A stretch of DNA of 64,000 nt from JAGDZR01 sp049115695. GTDB taxonomy: Bacteria; Bacteroidota; Bacteroidia; Cytophagales; Cyclobacteriaceae. The first letter of the stretch is position 1; the number at the start of each line of letters is the position of its first letter. The stretch lies in assembly GCA_049115695.1 (NCBI GenBank), contig JAGDZR010000013.1, positions 156,658 to 220,657 on the forward strand, in the 5' to 3' direction. Shown here piece after piece: positions 8,560 through 17,108 of this stretch. The notes below the pieces were generated by a model. It had not been told where the DNA came from. It saw nothing but the letters and a program-made list of their open reading frames with translations, and ran no database searches. Made by a program: the position numbers and the translations under genes.

Positions 8560-10143
8560 ATGAAGAGTGAAAAACCCAGAACGGCTTCAAGTATTAAAAC
8601 CAAATCTGAAAAAAATCAAGAACTTGAACTGAAGAATGAACAAGCACTTTTAGGTGGAGGTGAGGCGAGAATTGCGAGACAGCATGAGCAGGGTAAGTTG
8701 ACAGCTCGTGAAAGAATTGATCTGTTGATTGACCCAGGGACTTTTCAGGAATTGGGCAAATTGGTGACACATCGATCAACTGATTTTGGTCTTGATAATG
8801 AAAAATATCTTGGTGATGGAGTGGTTACTGGATATGGGAAAGTGGATGGCCGCCTGGTTTATGTGTTCAGTCAGGATTTCACCGTTTTTGGTGGCTCTTT
8901 ATCTGAAACACACGCTGAGAAGATTGTAAAGATCATGGACATGGCACTCAAAAACGGATATCCCGTCATTGGTCTTAATGATTCCGGCGGTGCTCGAATT
9001 CAAGAAGGCGTTGTTTCATTGGGTGGATATGCTGATATCTTTTATCGCAATACACTAGCATCTGGTGTTGTACCGCAGATAAGTGCCATCATGGGGCCTT
9101 GTGCCGGTGGGGCAGTATATTCGCCTGCTTTGACTGACTTCACGCTCATGGTCGAGAACTCTAGCTATATGTTTGTGACCGGTCCAAATGTCGTGAAAAC
9201 GGTTACGCAGGAAGACGTAACTGCTGAGGAGTTGGGAGGTGCCAAAACTCATGCCACCAAAAGTGGTGTTACTCATGTAACCAGTGTTAATGAGGCTGTC
9301 TGTATTCAGGATATTAAAAAAATACTAAGCTATTTGCCTTCTAATTGCGAGGAAGAAACTCCCATGGTTTCATATGAAGCTAGCAATGAGACACGGGAGA
9401 TGCTTGATGAAGTTATTCCCGATAACCCAAATCAACCCTACGATATGCATGATGTAATCAAGGGAATAATAGATGCAGAGAGTTTTTTTGAAATACAAAA
9501 GGACTATGCACAGAGCATCATTGTTGGATTTGCAAGAATTGCCGGAAGGAGTGTAGGAATTGTTGCCAATCAACCGATGAGTTTGGCTGGGGTGCTTGGG
9601 ATCCGATCGTCAAGAAAAGCAGGTCGATTTGTGCGTACGTGTGATGCTTTCAATGTGCCATTGCTGGTATTGGTAGATGTGCCTGGCTTCTTACCTGGTA
9701 CTGATCAGGAATGGAATGGTATCATAGTGCAAGGGGCAAAGTTGCTTTACGCGTTTTGTGAAGCAACAGTTCCTAAAATCACTGTGATCACTCGTAAGGC
9801 ATATGGTGGAGCATATGATGTAATGAACTCAAAACATATTGGAGCAGATTTTAATTTTGCATGGCCCACAGCTGAAATCGCAGTGATGGGAGCTCAGGGG
9901 GCTTCAGAGATCATATTCAAAAAGGAAATTTCACAAGCTGATGACTCCAATGCCAAACATCAGGAAAAGATAGATGAATACACGGATAAATTCGCTAACC
10001 CCTATCATGCAGCTGCAAGAGGGTTTGTAGATGAAGTAATCCTTCCTCGTGATACCAGAAGTAGATTGATCAGTGCATTTGAAGCTACAGAAAATAAGGT
10101 GGACAGGTTGCCCAAGAAAAAACATGGCAACATACCTTTGTAG
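8560..10143 (+). CDS. Acyl-CoA carboxylase carboxyltransferase subunit, propionyl-CoA carboxylase beta type
   Basis: Transfers CO2 from carboxybiotin to an acyl-CoA, most likely propionyl-CoA giving methylmalonyl-CoA. The 527 residues hold tandem crotonase-fold carboxyltransferase domains, with the two glycine-rich oxyanion-hole segments GPCAGGAVYSP (179-189) and KAYGGAYDV (about 412-420). The segment GADFNFAWPTAEIAVMGAQG is typical of PccB and of decarboxylase alpha subunits, so methylmalonyl-CoA decarboxylase is the main alternative. The biotin carboxylase and biotin carrier are not nearby. The next gene starts three bases after the stop codon, so the SDR is co-transcribed. Confidence 0.9.
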   Translation: MKSEKPRTASSIKTKSEKNQELELKNEQALLGGGEARIARQHEQGKLTARERIDLLIDPGTFQELGKLVTHRSTDFGLDNEKYLGDGVVTGYGKVDGRLVYVFSQDFTVFGGSLSETHAEKIVKIMDMALKNGYPVIGLNDSGGARIQEGVVSLGGYADIFYRNTLASGVVPQISAIMGPCAGGAVYSPALTDFTLMVENSSYMFVTGPNVVKTVTQEDVTAEELGGAKTHATKSGVTHVTSVNEAVCIQDIKKILSYLPSNCEEETPMVSYEASNETREMLDEVIPDNPNQPYDMHDVIKGIIDAESFFEIQKDYAQSIIVGFARIAGRSVGIVANQPMSLAGVLGIRSSRKAGRFVRTCDAFNVPLLVLVDVPGFLPGTDQEWNGIIVQGAKLLYAFCEATVPKITVITRKAYGGAYDVMNSKHIGADFNFAWPTAEIAVMGAQGASEIIFKKEISQADDSNAKHQEKIDEYTDKFANPYHAAARGFVDEVILPRDTRSRLISAFEATENKVDRLPKKKHGNIPL

Positions 10144-10146
10144 TCA

Positions 10147-10845
10147 ATGAGTAAAATTGCCATTGTAACAGCTGCTAGTAGAGGAATGGGGGCAGCCATT
10201 GCCAGACGTCTTGCCAAAGAAGGCTACAAATTGGTGTTGATGTCACGATCTGATGATTTATATGATCTTGCTGATGATTTAAATGCACGTCCATTTAAAG
10301 GCAGTCTTGACTCCTCAAAGGACATAACAAATTTGATCAATCTGACTTATGAAAAGTATGGTCGGATAGATGTCATGGTCAACAACACTGGGCACGCTGC
10401 GAAGGGTGATCTATTGGCGTTGAAGGACAAAGATTGGGTGGCTGGCTTTGAGCTATTGCTGCTAAATGTGATCAGAACATCACGGTTGATTGCTCCAATT
10501 ATGGAGAAACAGGAATCAGGAGCCATCGTCAATATTTCCACTTTTGGAGCGAAGGAACCCTCTCTCAAATTTCCGATCTCATCGGTGATGAGAGCTGGTT
10601 TAAGTAGTTATACCAAATTATTTACTCAGGAGATGGCATCCTGCAATGTGCGAATGAATAACATATTGCCCGGATTTATCAATAGTTATCCTGCGGACGA
10701 ACAAACAATCAATGAAATCCCGATGCTTAGGCAGGGAACACCTCAGGAGGTAGCTGATTTGACTGCATATTTAGTATCTGACCAGTCCACTTATATCACC
10801 GGACAAGATATACTGATCGATGGAGGTTTGGTAAGATCTTACTGA
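10147..10845 (+). CDS. SDR-family protein with an atypical active site
   Basis: Short-chain dehydrogenase/reductase fold of 232 residues. The dinucleotide-binding motif is near-canonical (TAASRGMGAA, about 8-17), the NN(T)G motif is present (VNNTGHAA), and the C-terminal TGQDILIDGG is typical of FabG-like proteins. The catalytic Tyr-x-x-x-Lys is missing: the equivalent stretch after NISTFGA reads SSVMRAGLSSY. A known SDR subgroup resembling beta-ketoacyl reductase also lacks this tetrad. Whether it is an enzyme with other chemistry or a binding protein cannot be told. It follows the carboxyltransferase gene by three bases and is followed by a terminator. Confidence 0.85.
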   Translation: MSKIAIVTAASRGMGAAIARRLAKEGYKLVLMSRSDDLYDLADDLNARPFKGSLDSSKDITNLINLTYEKYGRIDVMVNNTGHAAKGDLLALKDKDWVAGFELLLLNVIRTSRLIAPIMEKQESGAIVNISTFGAKEPSLKFPISSVMRAGLSSYTKLFTQEMASCNVRMNNILPGFINSYPADEQTINEIPMLRQGTPQEVADLTAYLVSDQSTYITGQDILIDGGLVRSY

Positions 10846-10912
10846 CAATACGTTTAGCATTCATTAATTCCGATCGTGCAGGTCTTATGTTTTGTATTTC
10901 TTGATTATCTGA

Positions 10913-10934
10913 CACCTTATTAAAGGTGATTTTT
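10913..10934 (+). terminator. Probable intrinsic terminator after the SDR gene
   Basis: Six-bp stem CACCTT / AAGGTG with an ATTA loop, then A and a five-T tract. Weaker than those after rplQ and the SusCD-like unit. Confidence 0.5.
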
Positions 10935-10975
10935 ACTTTAAATGAAATGATATAAAACTGTCCCCAACATTGGAT

Positions 10976-10983
10976 TACTTTTG
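10976..10983 (+). promoter_or_regulatory. Putative -7 box of the M42 peptidase gene
   Basis: TACTTTTG fits TAnnTTTG and ends 18 bases before the ATG at 11002. No convincing -33 element. Confidence 0.4.
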
Positions 10984-11001
10984 AGTAAATAATTTTGATC
11001 T

Positions 11002-12069
11002 ATGGACAAGCAGAGTACTGATTTTCTTTATACTTATTTAAATAATCCATCTCCTACTGGTTTTGAGCAAAGCGGCCAACGCATATGGCTGGACTATATC
11101 ACACCGTATATCGATGAGTACATATCGGATACATATGGCACTGTGGTTGGTGTGGTTAATCCTGAAGCTGAGTATAAAGTAGTAATTGAAGCGCATGCTG
11201 ATGAGATTTCATGGTTTGTTAATTATGTAGATGAAAAAGGATACATCTATGTAATCAGAAATGGGGGCTCGGATCACCAAATTGCACCTTCAAAGCGTGT
11301 TAATATCCATACGAAAAAAGGAATAGTCAAAGGAATATTTGGCTGGCCTGCTATCCATGTAAGAAAGGATAAGGAAGAGGCCCCATCCTTGAAGAATATA
11401 TTTATTGATGTAGGGGCAGGGTCACAGGAAGAAGTTGAGAAGATGGGCATTCATGCTGGTACCGTCATTACATTCGAAGATGAGCTCATGGAGCTTGGAG
11501 ATAAGTACTTTGTGGGTCGCGCATTAGACAACCGAATAGGTGGTTATATGATTGCGGAAGTACTCAGAAAGTTGAAGGAGCAGCAAGTAAAACTTCCTTT
11601 TGGGCTGTATGTTGTCAATGCTGTTCAGGAGGAAATAGGACTAAGAGGTGCGGAGATGATTTCTCGTAGGATAAATCCGGATGTAGCCATTATCACAGAT
11701 GTGACGCATGATACAGACGCACCTATGTACGACAAAAAACACAGTGGAGATGTGAGTGTAGACAAAGGACCAACTCTGTCTTATGCTCCGGCGGTACAAA
11801 ACAACCTTAGAGATCTGATTGTTCAGGTAGCACAGGATAATGAGATTCCATTTCAAAGAATGGCTTCTTCACGAGCTACTGGGACAGATACGGATGCATT
11901 TGCATATTCATCAGATGGCGTGGCATCAGCTTTAATCTCCTTGCCATTGAAATACATGCATACTACCGTGGAGATGGTGGCAAAGGAGGATGTCGACAAT
12001 GTGATAAGCCTAATATTCAAAACGTTGAAGAAACTTGAGGCAGGACAGGATTTTAGGTATATCAAATAG
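11002..12069 (+). CDS. M42-family metalloaminopeptidase (FrvX/glutamyl aminopeptidase type)
   Basis: Cytoplasmic di-metal aminopeptidase of the tetrahedral M42 family, which trims short peptides. Its 355 residues carry all the expected ligands: His65 (EAHADE), Asp176 (RALDNR), catalytic Glu210 and metal-binding Glu211 (QEEIG), Asp233 (ITDVTHD) and the C-terminal His of KYMHTTVE. There is no signal peptide. It has its own likely promoter. The last eight bases overlap the end of the convergent histidine kinase gene. Confidence 0.92.
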   Translation: MDKQSTDFLYTYLNNPSPTGFEQSGQRIWLDYITPYIDEYISDTYGTVVGVVNPEAEYKVVIEAHADEISWFVNYVDEKGYIYVIRNGGSDHQIAPSKRVNIHTKKGIVKGIFGWPAIHVRKDKEEAPSLKNIFIDVGAGSQEEVEKMGIHAGTVITFEDELMELGDKYFVGRALDNRIGGYMIAEVLRKLKEQQVKLPFGLYVVNAVQEEIGLRGAEMISRRINPDVAIITDVTHDTDAPMYDKKHSGDVSVDKGPTLSYAPAVQNNLRDLIVQVAQDNEIPFQRMASSRATGTDTDAFAYSSDGVASALISLPLKYMHTTVEMVAKEDVDNVISLIFKTLKKLEAGQDFRYIK

Positions 12070-13375
12070 TTGACAGTGGTGCCAACGGTTGAGGTTCGTT
12101 AACAAGCGATAATGTAAAGGAAACGGTTGTACCACTGGATTCCTCACTTTTGATTGTCATCCTGCCACTCATCAATTCGAGAAAGTATTTGATCAGCTGT
12201 AAACCCATGCCAGTGCTTTGCTCATTGGATGTGCCTGTTCTTGATACGGCTCCTGGTGATAGCAATTCTGTTAATTCCGTGCTATCAATACCTATGCCAT
12301 GATCACGAACATCAATCGTCAGCTCATTGCCCTCGTGGTGTGCGTTGATTTCGATGGGTTGACTTCCACTATGACTAAATTTGATGGCATTGCTCAAGAG
12401 GTTTCTCAATATCATATCGATGATATTCGCATCACCCAGAACGATGTAGTCATGCCGGATCAAATTGACAATTGTTAATTCTTTGTGTTTTGCTATGTTA
12501 ACATATAGCGCTATGTTTCGATCTATATTTCGATTGATGTTAACATTTGATTGATCAATTTTTAGACCATATTTCTCTCGATTTACCCAGTAGGTCGTAT
12601 TATCCATCAAGAGCATGGTAGATTTCAAACTATCGGAAACCATTGACATGATAATACCTCTCTGCTCTTCATCCGTGGAAGAAAGCTCGGCCTGCTCAAC
12701 CAACATTTGCAGGTTATTTAGCGGGGTACGCATATCATGTGACAATACAGAAATTAGCCTTCCTCTTGACTCATTCATTTGATTCATTTTTTCCTGCTGC
12801 CTAAGATGATTCAATTTGAACATGTAGGTAGTGAATCCCATCAAAGCAATAGCAAGAATAAGGTTGGGAAAGAATATATATGTACCAATTCCCTCAAGGG
12901 TTAAATATCCGGCACTGATCAGCATAAATTTTGAAAAAACGAAACCCGCACCGCTGATTAGAACAGATAGCCAAATGCCCCAGGACTTATTTCTAAAGAA
13001 GTATAACCCCAGCGCCATACCCACAAACAAGTAATAGTTAGCTCCGATTGTACCAAATAGAAAAGTATAAGCGAGCATATCCAATGGAAGAATAAATGCC
13101 ACTATCCAGACTGCTAGCATATGCCTGCGCATTTTATTCGCAATAATCGCCGAGATACAGAAGAGAAATGTAATCAGATTGACGAGTAGATAATCTGGCT
13201 CACCTACCATGATGATGGAGGTGATAACACAAGCCATCGCGCCAAGTAAGCCGACAGAATTGAGCAGAATGATGTCATTTTGAAGGTCTTCTTCAGCTCC
13301 TTCTACACCACTGTAAATAAATGACTTGAAGCGTTTTTTCAATACTCCGGATTTATCAAAAAAATGAATCCACAA
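12062..13375 (-). CDS. Membrane-bound sensor histidine kinase (orphan)
   Basis: The 437-residue product has about six membrane helices (residues 38-187) and then a complete kinase core: H-box SVLSHDMRTPL with phospho-acceptor His213, N-box NLLSNAIKFS, G1 box DHGIGID and G2 box STGMGLQLIKYF. The input domain is a plain multi-helix membrane sensor without a recognised ligand-binding domain. No response regulator gene adjoins it. No ATG occurs before the first helix; the only upstream in-frame initiator is the TTG at 13375, so a TTG start is likely. The stop overlaps the M42 peptidase gene. Confidence 0.88.
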   Translation of the reverse strand: MWIHFFDKSGVLKKRFKSFIYSGVEGAEEDLQNDIILLNSVGLLGAMACVITSIIMVGEPDYLLVNLITFLFCISAIIANKMRRHMLAVWIVAFILPLDMLAYTFLFGTIGANYYLFVGMALGLYFFRNKSWGIWLSVLISGAGFVFSKFMLISAGYLTLEGIGTYIFFPNLILAIALMGFTTYMFKLNHLRQQEKMNQMNESRGRLISVLSHDMRTPLNNLQMLVEQAELSSTDEEQRGIIMSMVSDSLKSTMLLMDNTTYWVNREKYGLKIDQSNVNINRNIDRNIALYVNIAKHKELTIVNLIRHDYIVLGDANIIDMILRNLLSNAIKFSHSGSQPIEINAHHEGNELTIDVRDHGIGIDSTELTELLSPGAVSRTGTSNEQSTGMGLQLIKYFLELMSGRMTIKSEESSGTTVSFTLSLVNEPQPLAPLSTI

Positions 13376-13507
13376 GGTAATGATTAATTGAGCTGGTAAC
13401 CTTTCAAATCAACTGAATGGGAATTTATGAATTTCAACCCATAGAGATGGTGGAGTGAACAGGAATTAAAGTTTGTGAATTGACTTGGTAGGGTCGCGAA
13501 TACGGTT

Positions 13508-14032
13508 TTACCTCGGTATTTCTACTTTGAGTTTCTTAACCTTACCTACGCCAACCTTGATGATATCGACAATGTAGACCCAATCGTACTCTGACTCTGT
13601 TAAATCAGCATGCTCATCCACGCCCAATAAGGCATTGACAACTTTAGGGGTGGTGTTAGAGTGGCCAGATACAAACACCGTTTGCCCATTGTGATTTTTG
13701 AGCCAGGTGGCTACCAATTCATCATAATCTCGAGGTTCATAGAAGGCCATATCCACACCGGTTGCATTGGATAATGGTTTTGCCGTATTGATAGTTCTGA
13801 TATAGTTGGTGCTATAGATGGCATCTATTTTTACTTCCTCGAACATTGATGCCAGCAGATTGGCGCGTTCTGAGCCCTTGGTGGTTAGTGGCGGATTTTT
13901 GTCATCGCTTTTTACTTTTTCCGCATGTCGCACCAAGATAAAAGTCGTGATTTCACCGTCCTGTGCGAATATCCCGAATGTTCTAATTGAGAAAAAAAGA
14001 ATAAATACAATCTGTGAGATCAATGTTGGCAT
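13508..14032 (-). CDS. Exported histidine phosphatase superfamily protein
   Basis: Histidine phosphatase (phosphoglycerate-mutase-like fold, branch 1) with a signal peptide at about 1-24 (ends IFAQ), so it acts outside the cytoplasm. The RHG-type motif is LVRHAEK with catalytic His36; the second catalytic His is in FVSGHSNT. At 174 residues it is a compact version of the family. The substrate is unknown. I used the ATG at 14032; a TTG one codon earlier is also in frame. It is divergent from the lipoprotein gene at 14073, with a gap of 40 bases. Confidence 0.8.
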   Translation of the reverse strand: MPTLISQIVFILFFSIRTFGIFAQDGEITTFILVRHAEKVKSDDKNPPLTTKGSERANLLASMFEEVKIDAIYSTNYIRTINTAKPLSNATGVDMAFYEPRDYDELVATWLKNHNGQTVFVSGHSNTTPKVVNALLGVDEHADLTESEYDWVYIVDIIKVGVGKVKKLKVEIPR

Positions 14033-14072
14033 CAAAATTGTTTTTTTGCTGGCATAATTTAATCAATTACTT

Positions 14073-14606
14073 ATGATAAAATACACGTACAAAACATCTA
14101 TCTCACTATTAGTTATGCTCACTCTAATCCTGGGAATGAGTGCTTGCTCAGTTTCCAATTATTCCATGCGCAATCCAAATTACCGCATCGACTTTCAGGC
14201 AGAAGATTTTGAGTTTTCGGATCAGGTAACAGCTGAAGCACAGTCTGTAAGGGTATTGGGAGTGGATTGGAAACGAGTCTTTAAGTGGAATGAGGGATCT
14301 ACTCAATCCGATCGCTTTCCCGACCAATCAGGATATATTGGCAACATCGGAACGCAAAATGTACTCTCCGGAGGTTTTGACGGAGGACTGACACAAATAT
14401 TACTGGGCTCGGCAAGTATTCCGGTCATCGGAGCAACTAAAAAAGGAAGGGTCAATTCCTATGCGATGTACAAACTTATGAAAGAGAATCCGGGATACGA
14501 TATTGTCATTTACCCGCAATTTGAACAAAAGAACTTCTTTGTGCCCTTGCTCTACTCAAAACGAAAGGTGACTGTTACTGCTAGATTGGGAAGAATAAAT
14601 CCCTAG
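14073..14606 (+). CDS. Putative lipoprotein, function unknown
   Basis: The 177-residue product has a lipoprotein signal with lipobox MSAC (Cys25). The mature part contains a glycine-rich small-residue segment (about 115-135) that ends in GATKKGRVNSYAMYKLM, then a predicted beta region. I do not recognise a family. Its stop codon directly abuts the stop codon of the convergent downstream gene (14606/14607), leaving no spacer. Confidence 0.65.
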   Translation: MIKYTYKTSISLLVMLTLILGMSACSVSNYSMRNPNYRIDFQAEDFEFSDQVTAEAQSVRVLGVDWKRVFKWNEGSTQSDRFPDQSGYIGNIGTQNVLSGGFDGGLTQILLGSASIPVIGATKKGRVNSYAMYKLMKENPGYDIVIYPQFEQKNFFVPLLYSKRKVTVTARLGRINP

Positions 14607-15455
14607 TTACAATAAACCTTGAGTTGGTTCCAGGTGGTTGAGGATGATCTTGATTTCATCACTTTTGTGAAACTCATCCACCTTTTCAAATGCCACAATC
14701 AAGTTGCGGAGATATCGAATCAAAATTTCAAGATTGTTGCAAGGCTGATAGTAAATATCCAGAGGTTGAATCTGGAGGTGCTCGATGTACCTATCAATGT
14801 CTTCCTTGCTAAAGATCAGTCCTTTGTTGAATACGTTGATATAAAACTGAGTCTCCTCGGTTTTATAAGTCAGTATGAATAGGTTTGGAAGATTGACTCC
14901 ATGAATCGGGAGTTCGAGTTTTTGAGCGATCAGTAGGTAAATCGAACATAAAGAAATCGGATTCCCCTTTTTTGATTCCAAAACGCTATTAATCATGGAA
15001 TTGGCCGGTGAATGAAAATTTTTGGTATTTGATCTGAATTTCATCTGATCAAAAATCACCGAATTCATGATACGCACCTGATCAAATGGTTGGAGCTTTT
15101 CTTTAAAGTTTCGCCATACTTCCTGATAGATTTGCTCAATCTCTTGCTTCAATTCAGTTAATTCAAGATCTGGATATTGATATGTGGCAATGATCCAAAT
15201 TCCCATTAGCAGGTCATCTTGCTGATTGTCTTTCCAGTCTATGATTCTTTCTTGCACCAACTCAAATTGGAGAAAATGAATGATGTCCTCAATTTTTTCC
15301 TGAATAACAGGATTGAAGGTGTTTTCCCATTCGTCTTCCAATAATGGGATTATGGCAGTGCCAAACGATCTGATTTGATTTTCCACATGTGAGGACACCT
15401 CATGATCTTCATCCTCCAGTAGTGTTACAAGCGCATGTAACTCCTTATTATTCAT
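14607..15455 (-). CDS. SirB1/transglutaminase-like protein with a probably lost catalytic His
   Basis: Resembles the SirB1-type transglutaminase-like family. The hallmark segment SKKGNPISLCSIYLLIAQKL (161-180) is clear and carries Cys170, and GVNLP follows at 186-190. In relatives I know, the next residues are of the form xHF, with His as the presumed catalytic partner; here they read NLFIL, so that His is replaced by Leu192. The N-terminus (1-70) looks like a HEAT-type helical repeat. It may be a non-enzymatic family member. It lies four bases after the start-side neighbour (the methylcrotonyl-CoA carboxylase-like gene) on the same strand. Confidence 0.72.
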   Translation of the reverse strand: MNNKELHALVTLLEDEDHEVSSHVENQIRSFGTAIIPLLEDEWENTFNPVIQEKIEDIIHFLQFELVQERIIDWKDNQQDDLLMGIWIIATYQYPDLELTELKQEIEQIYQEVWRNFKEKLQPFDQVRIMNSVIFDQMKFRSNTKNFHSPANSMINSVLESKKGNPISLCSIYLLIAQKLELPIHGVNLPNLFILTYKTEETQFYINVFNKGLIFSKEDIDRYIEHLQIQPLDIYYQPCNNLEILIRYLRNLIVAFEKVDEFHKSDEIKIILNHLEPTQGLL

Positions 15456-15459
15456 TCTG

Positions 15460-17076
15460 TCAAGTTTGTATTACCCCTACATTCATTCTTTCTTCAATGG
15501 GTGCGTTATTGGCTGCTGCAATTCCTTCGCTGATCCATTTCCGAGTATCTTTCGGATCAATCACCTCATCCACCCAAAGTCGTGAGGCGGCATAGTAGGG
15601 GCTTAACTTGCTGTCATAACTATGCTTGATGTCATGTAATAATTTGGCTTTTGCATCATCAGTTAATTCCTCGTTCATTCCTGCCATTTTGATTTGCAAA
15701 AGTGTATTTGCTGCAGAATTACCAGCCATTACCGCAATTTGAGCTGTTGGCCAGGCAATCATGAACCGTGGATCGTAAGCCCTGCCACACATGGCATAGT
15801 TGCCTGCACCATATGAGCTCCCCATCACCACACTGAACTTTGGGACAACAGAGTTGGCTACCGCATTCACCATTTTCGCACCATCTTTAATAATGCCTCC
15901 ATGTTCAGCACGGCTCCCAACCATGAATCCACTAACATCATGAAGGAAGACAAGGGGGATTTTTTGTTGATTGCAATTCATGATAAATCGAGCTGCCTTA
16001 TCTGCAGAATCCGAATAAATAACACCTCCCATTTGCATTTCATCGGGTACTTCATACCCTCTTTTGGCTTTTACAATGGTGCGCTGATTGGCCACAATTC
16101 CAATACTCCAGCCACCAATTCGTCCAAATCCACAAACCAATGTTCGCCCGTATTCAGCTTTATATTCATCAAATTCTGAATCATCTACCATGCAGTCGAT
16201 GACTTCTCTTACATCGTAGGGTTTGGTTCGCTGAGTTGGAAAGATTTCCGGTAGATCATTTCGCTTTGGAGGTTGTGGTTCGACTCGATTAAAACCAGCT
16301 GATTTCCCTTCACCAATCCGGTCAAAAACTTTTCGGATCGCATCCAGGCATGCTTCATCAGAAGCATATTTATTATCAGTGACACCCGAAATTTCACAAT
16401 GAGTAGTCGCCCCTCCAAGTGTTTCATTGTCCACGGCCTCACCTATAGCAGATTTTACCAGATAACTTCCCGCAAGGAAAATAGAGCCTGTTTTGTCCAC
16501 AATCATAGCTTCATCACACATGATTGGAAGATAGGCGCCTCCTGCAACGCAACTGCCCATTACAGCGGCGATTTGAATGATACCCAAGGAAGACATTCGC
16601 GCATTGTTTCTAAACTGTCGCCCGAAGTGTTCCTTATCTGGAAATATTTCATCCTGCATGGGAAGATAAACTCCGGCACTGTCTACCAGGTATACAATGG
16701 GGAGCTGATTCTCCATCGCAATCTCCTGGGCACGCAAGTTCTTTTTGGCAGTGATTGGGAACCAGGCGCCCGCTTTGACAGTAGCATCATTTGCTACGAC
16801 GACACATTGGCGGCCTCTGATTCTACCGATTTTGACAACTACTCCACCTGATGGACATCCGCCTTGTGCTTGATACATGCCTTCTCCAACATGCGATCCT
16901 ATTTCTAATTGTTCAGCATCTTTATCGAGTAAATAGTCAATTCGCTCACGAGCTGTGAGTTTTCCTTTGGCATGTAACTTGTCGATTTTGGATTGACCGC
17001 CACCAAGAGATAGCTTGGATAGCCGATCATTCAGATCAGCCAAAAGGCCAGCATGTGTTTGAGCATTCGTGTCCAA
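15460..17076 (-). CDS. Acyl-CoA carboxylase carboxyltransferase subunit, methylcrotonyl-CoA carboxylase beta type
   Basis: The 538-residue carboxyltransferase subunit carries two crotonase-fold domains. It is closer to methylcrotonyl-CoA and geranyl-CoA carboxylase beta subunits than to PccB because of GSSYGAGNYAMCGRAYDPRF near the C-terminal oxyanion hole; the N-terminal one is GSCVAGGAYLP. Expected role: leucine degradation, carboxylating 3-methylcrotonyl-CoA with a biotin-carrying alpha subunit that is not in the window. No ATG suits the N-terminus; a TTG at 17076 gives the normal family start (a helix followed by GKLTARERIDYLL). The upstream MlaD-like gene ends 33 bases earlier on the same strand. 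Confidence 0.88.
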   Translation of the reverse strand: MDTNAQTHAGLLADLNDRLSKLSLGGGQSKIDKLHAKGKLTARERIDYLLDKDAEQLEIGSHVGEGMYQAQGGCPSGGVVVKIGRIRGRQCVVVANDATVKAGAWFPITAKKNLRAQEIAMENQLPIVYLVDSAGVYLPMQDEIFPDKEHFGRQFRNNARMSSLGIIQIAAVMGSCVAGGAYLPIMCDEAMIVDKTGSIFLAGSYLVKSAIGEAVDNETLGGATTHCEISGVTDNKYASDEACLDAIRKVFDRIGEGKSAGFNRVEPQPPKRNDLPEIFPTQRTKPYDVREVIDCMVDDSEFDEYKAEYGRTLVCGFGRIGGWSIGIVANQRTIVKAKRGYEVPDEMQMGGVIYSDSADKAARFIMNCNQQKIPLVFLHDVSGFMVGSRAEHGGIIKDGAKMVNAVANSVVPKFSVVMGSSYGAGNYAMCGRAYDPRFMIAWPTAQIAVMAGNSAANTLLQIKMAGMNEELTDDAKAKLLHDIKHSYDSKLSPYYAASRLWVDEVIDPKDTRKWISEGIAAANNAPIEERMNVGVIQT

Positions 17077-17108
17077 CGCAATAATGAAATTTGGGGTGAA
17101 AAGGTAAT

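Noticed and set aside
16399..16851. 150-codon plus-strand frame within the methylcrotonyl-CoA carboxylase-like gene
   Set aside because: Wholly antisense to a well-conserved enzyme and without any recognisable domain.
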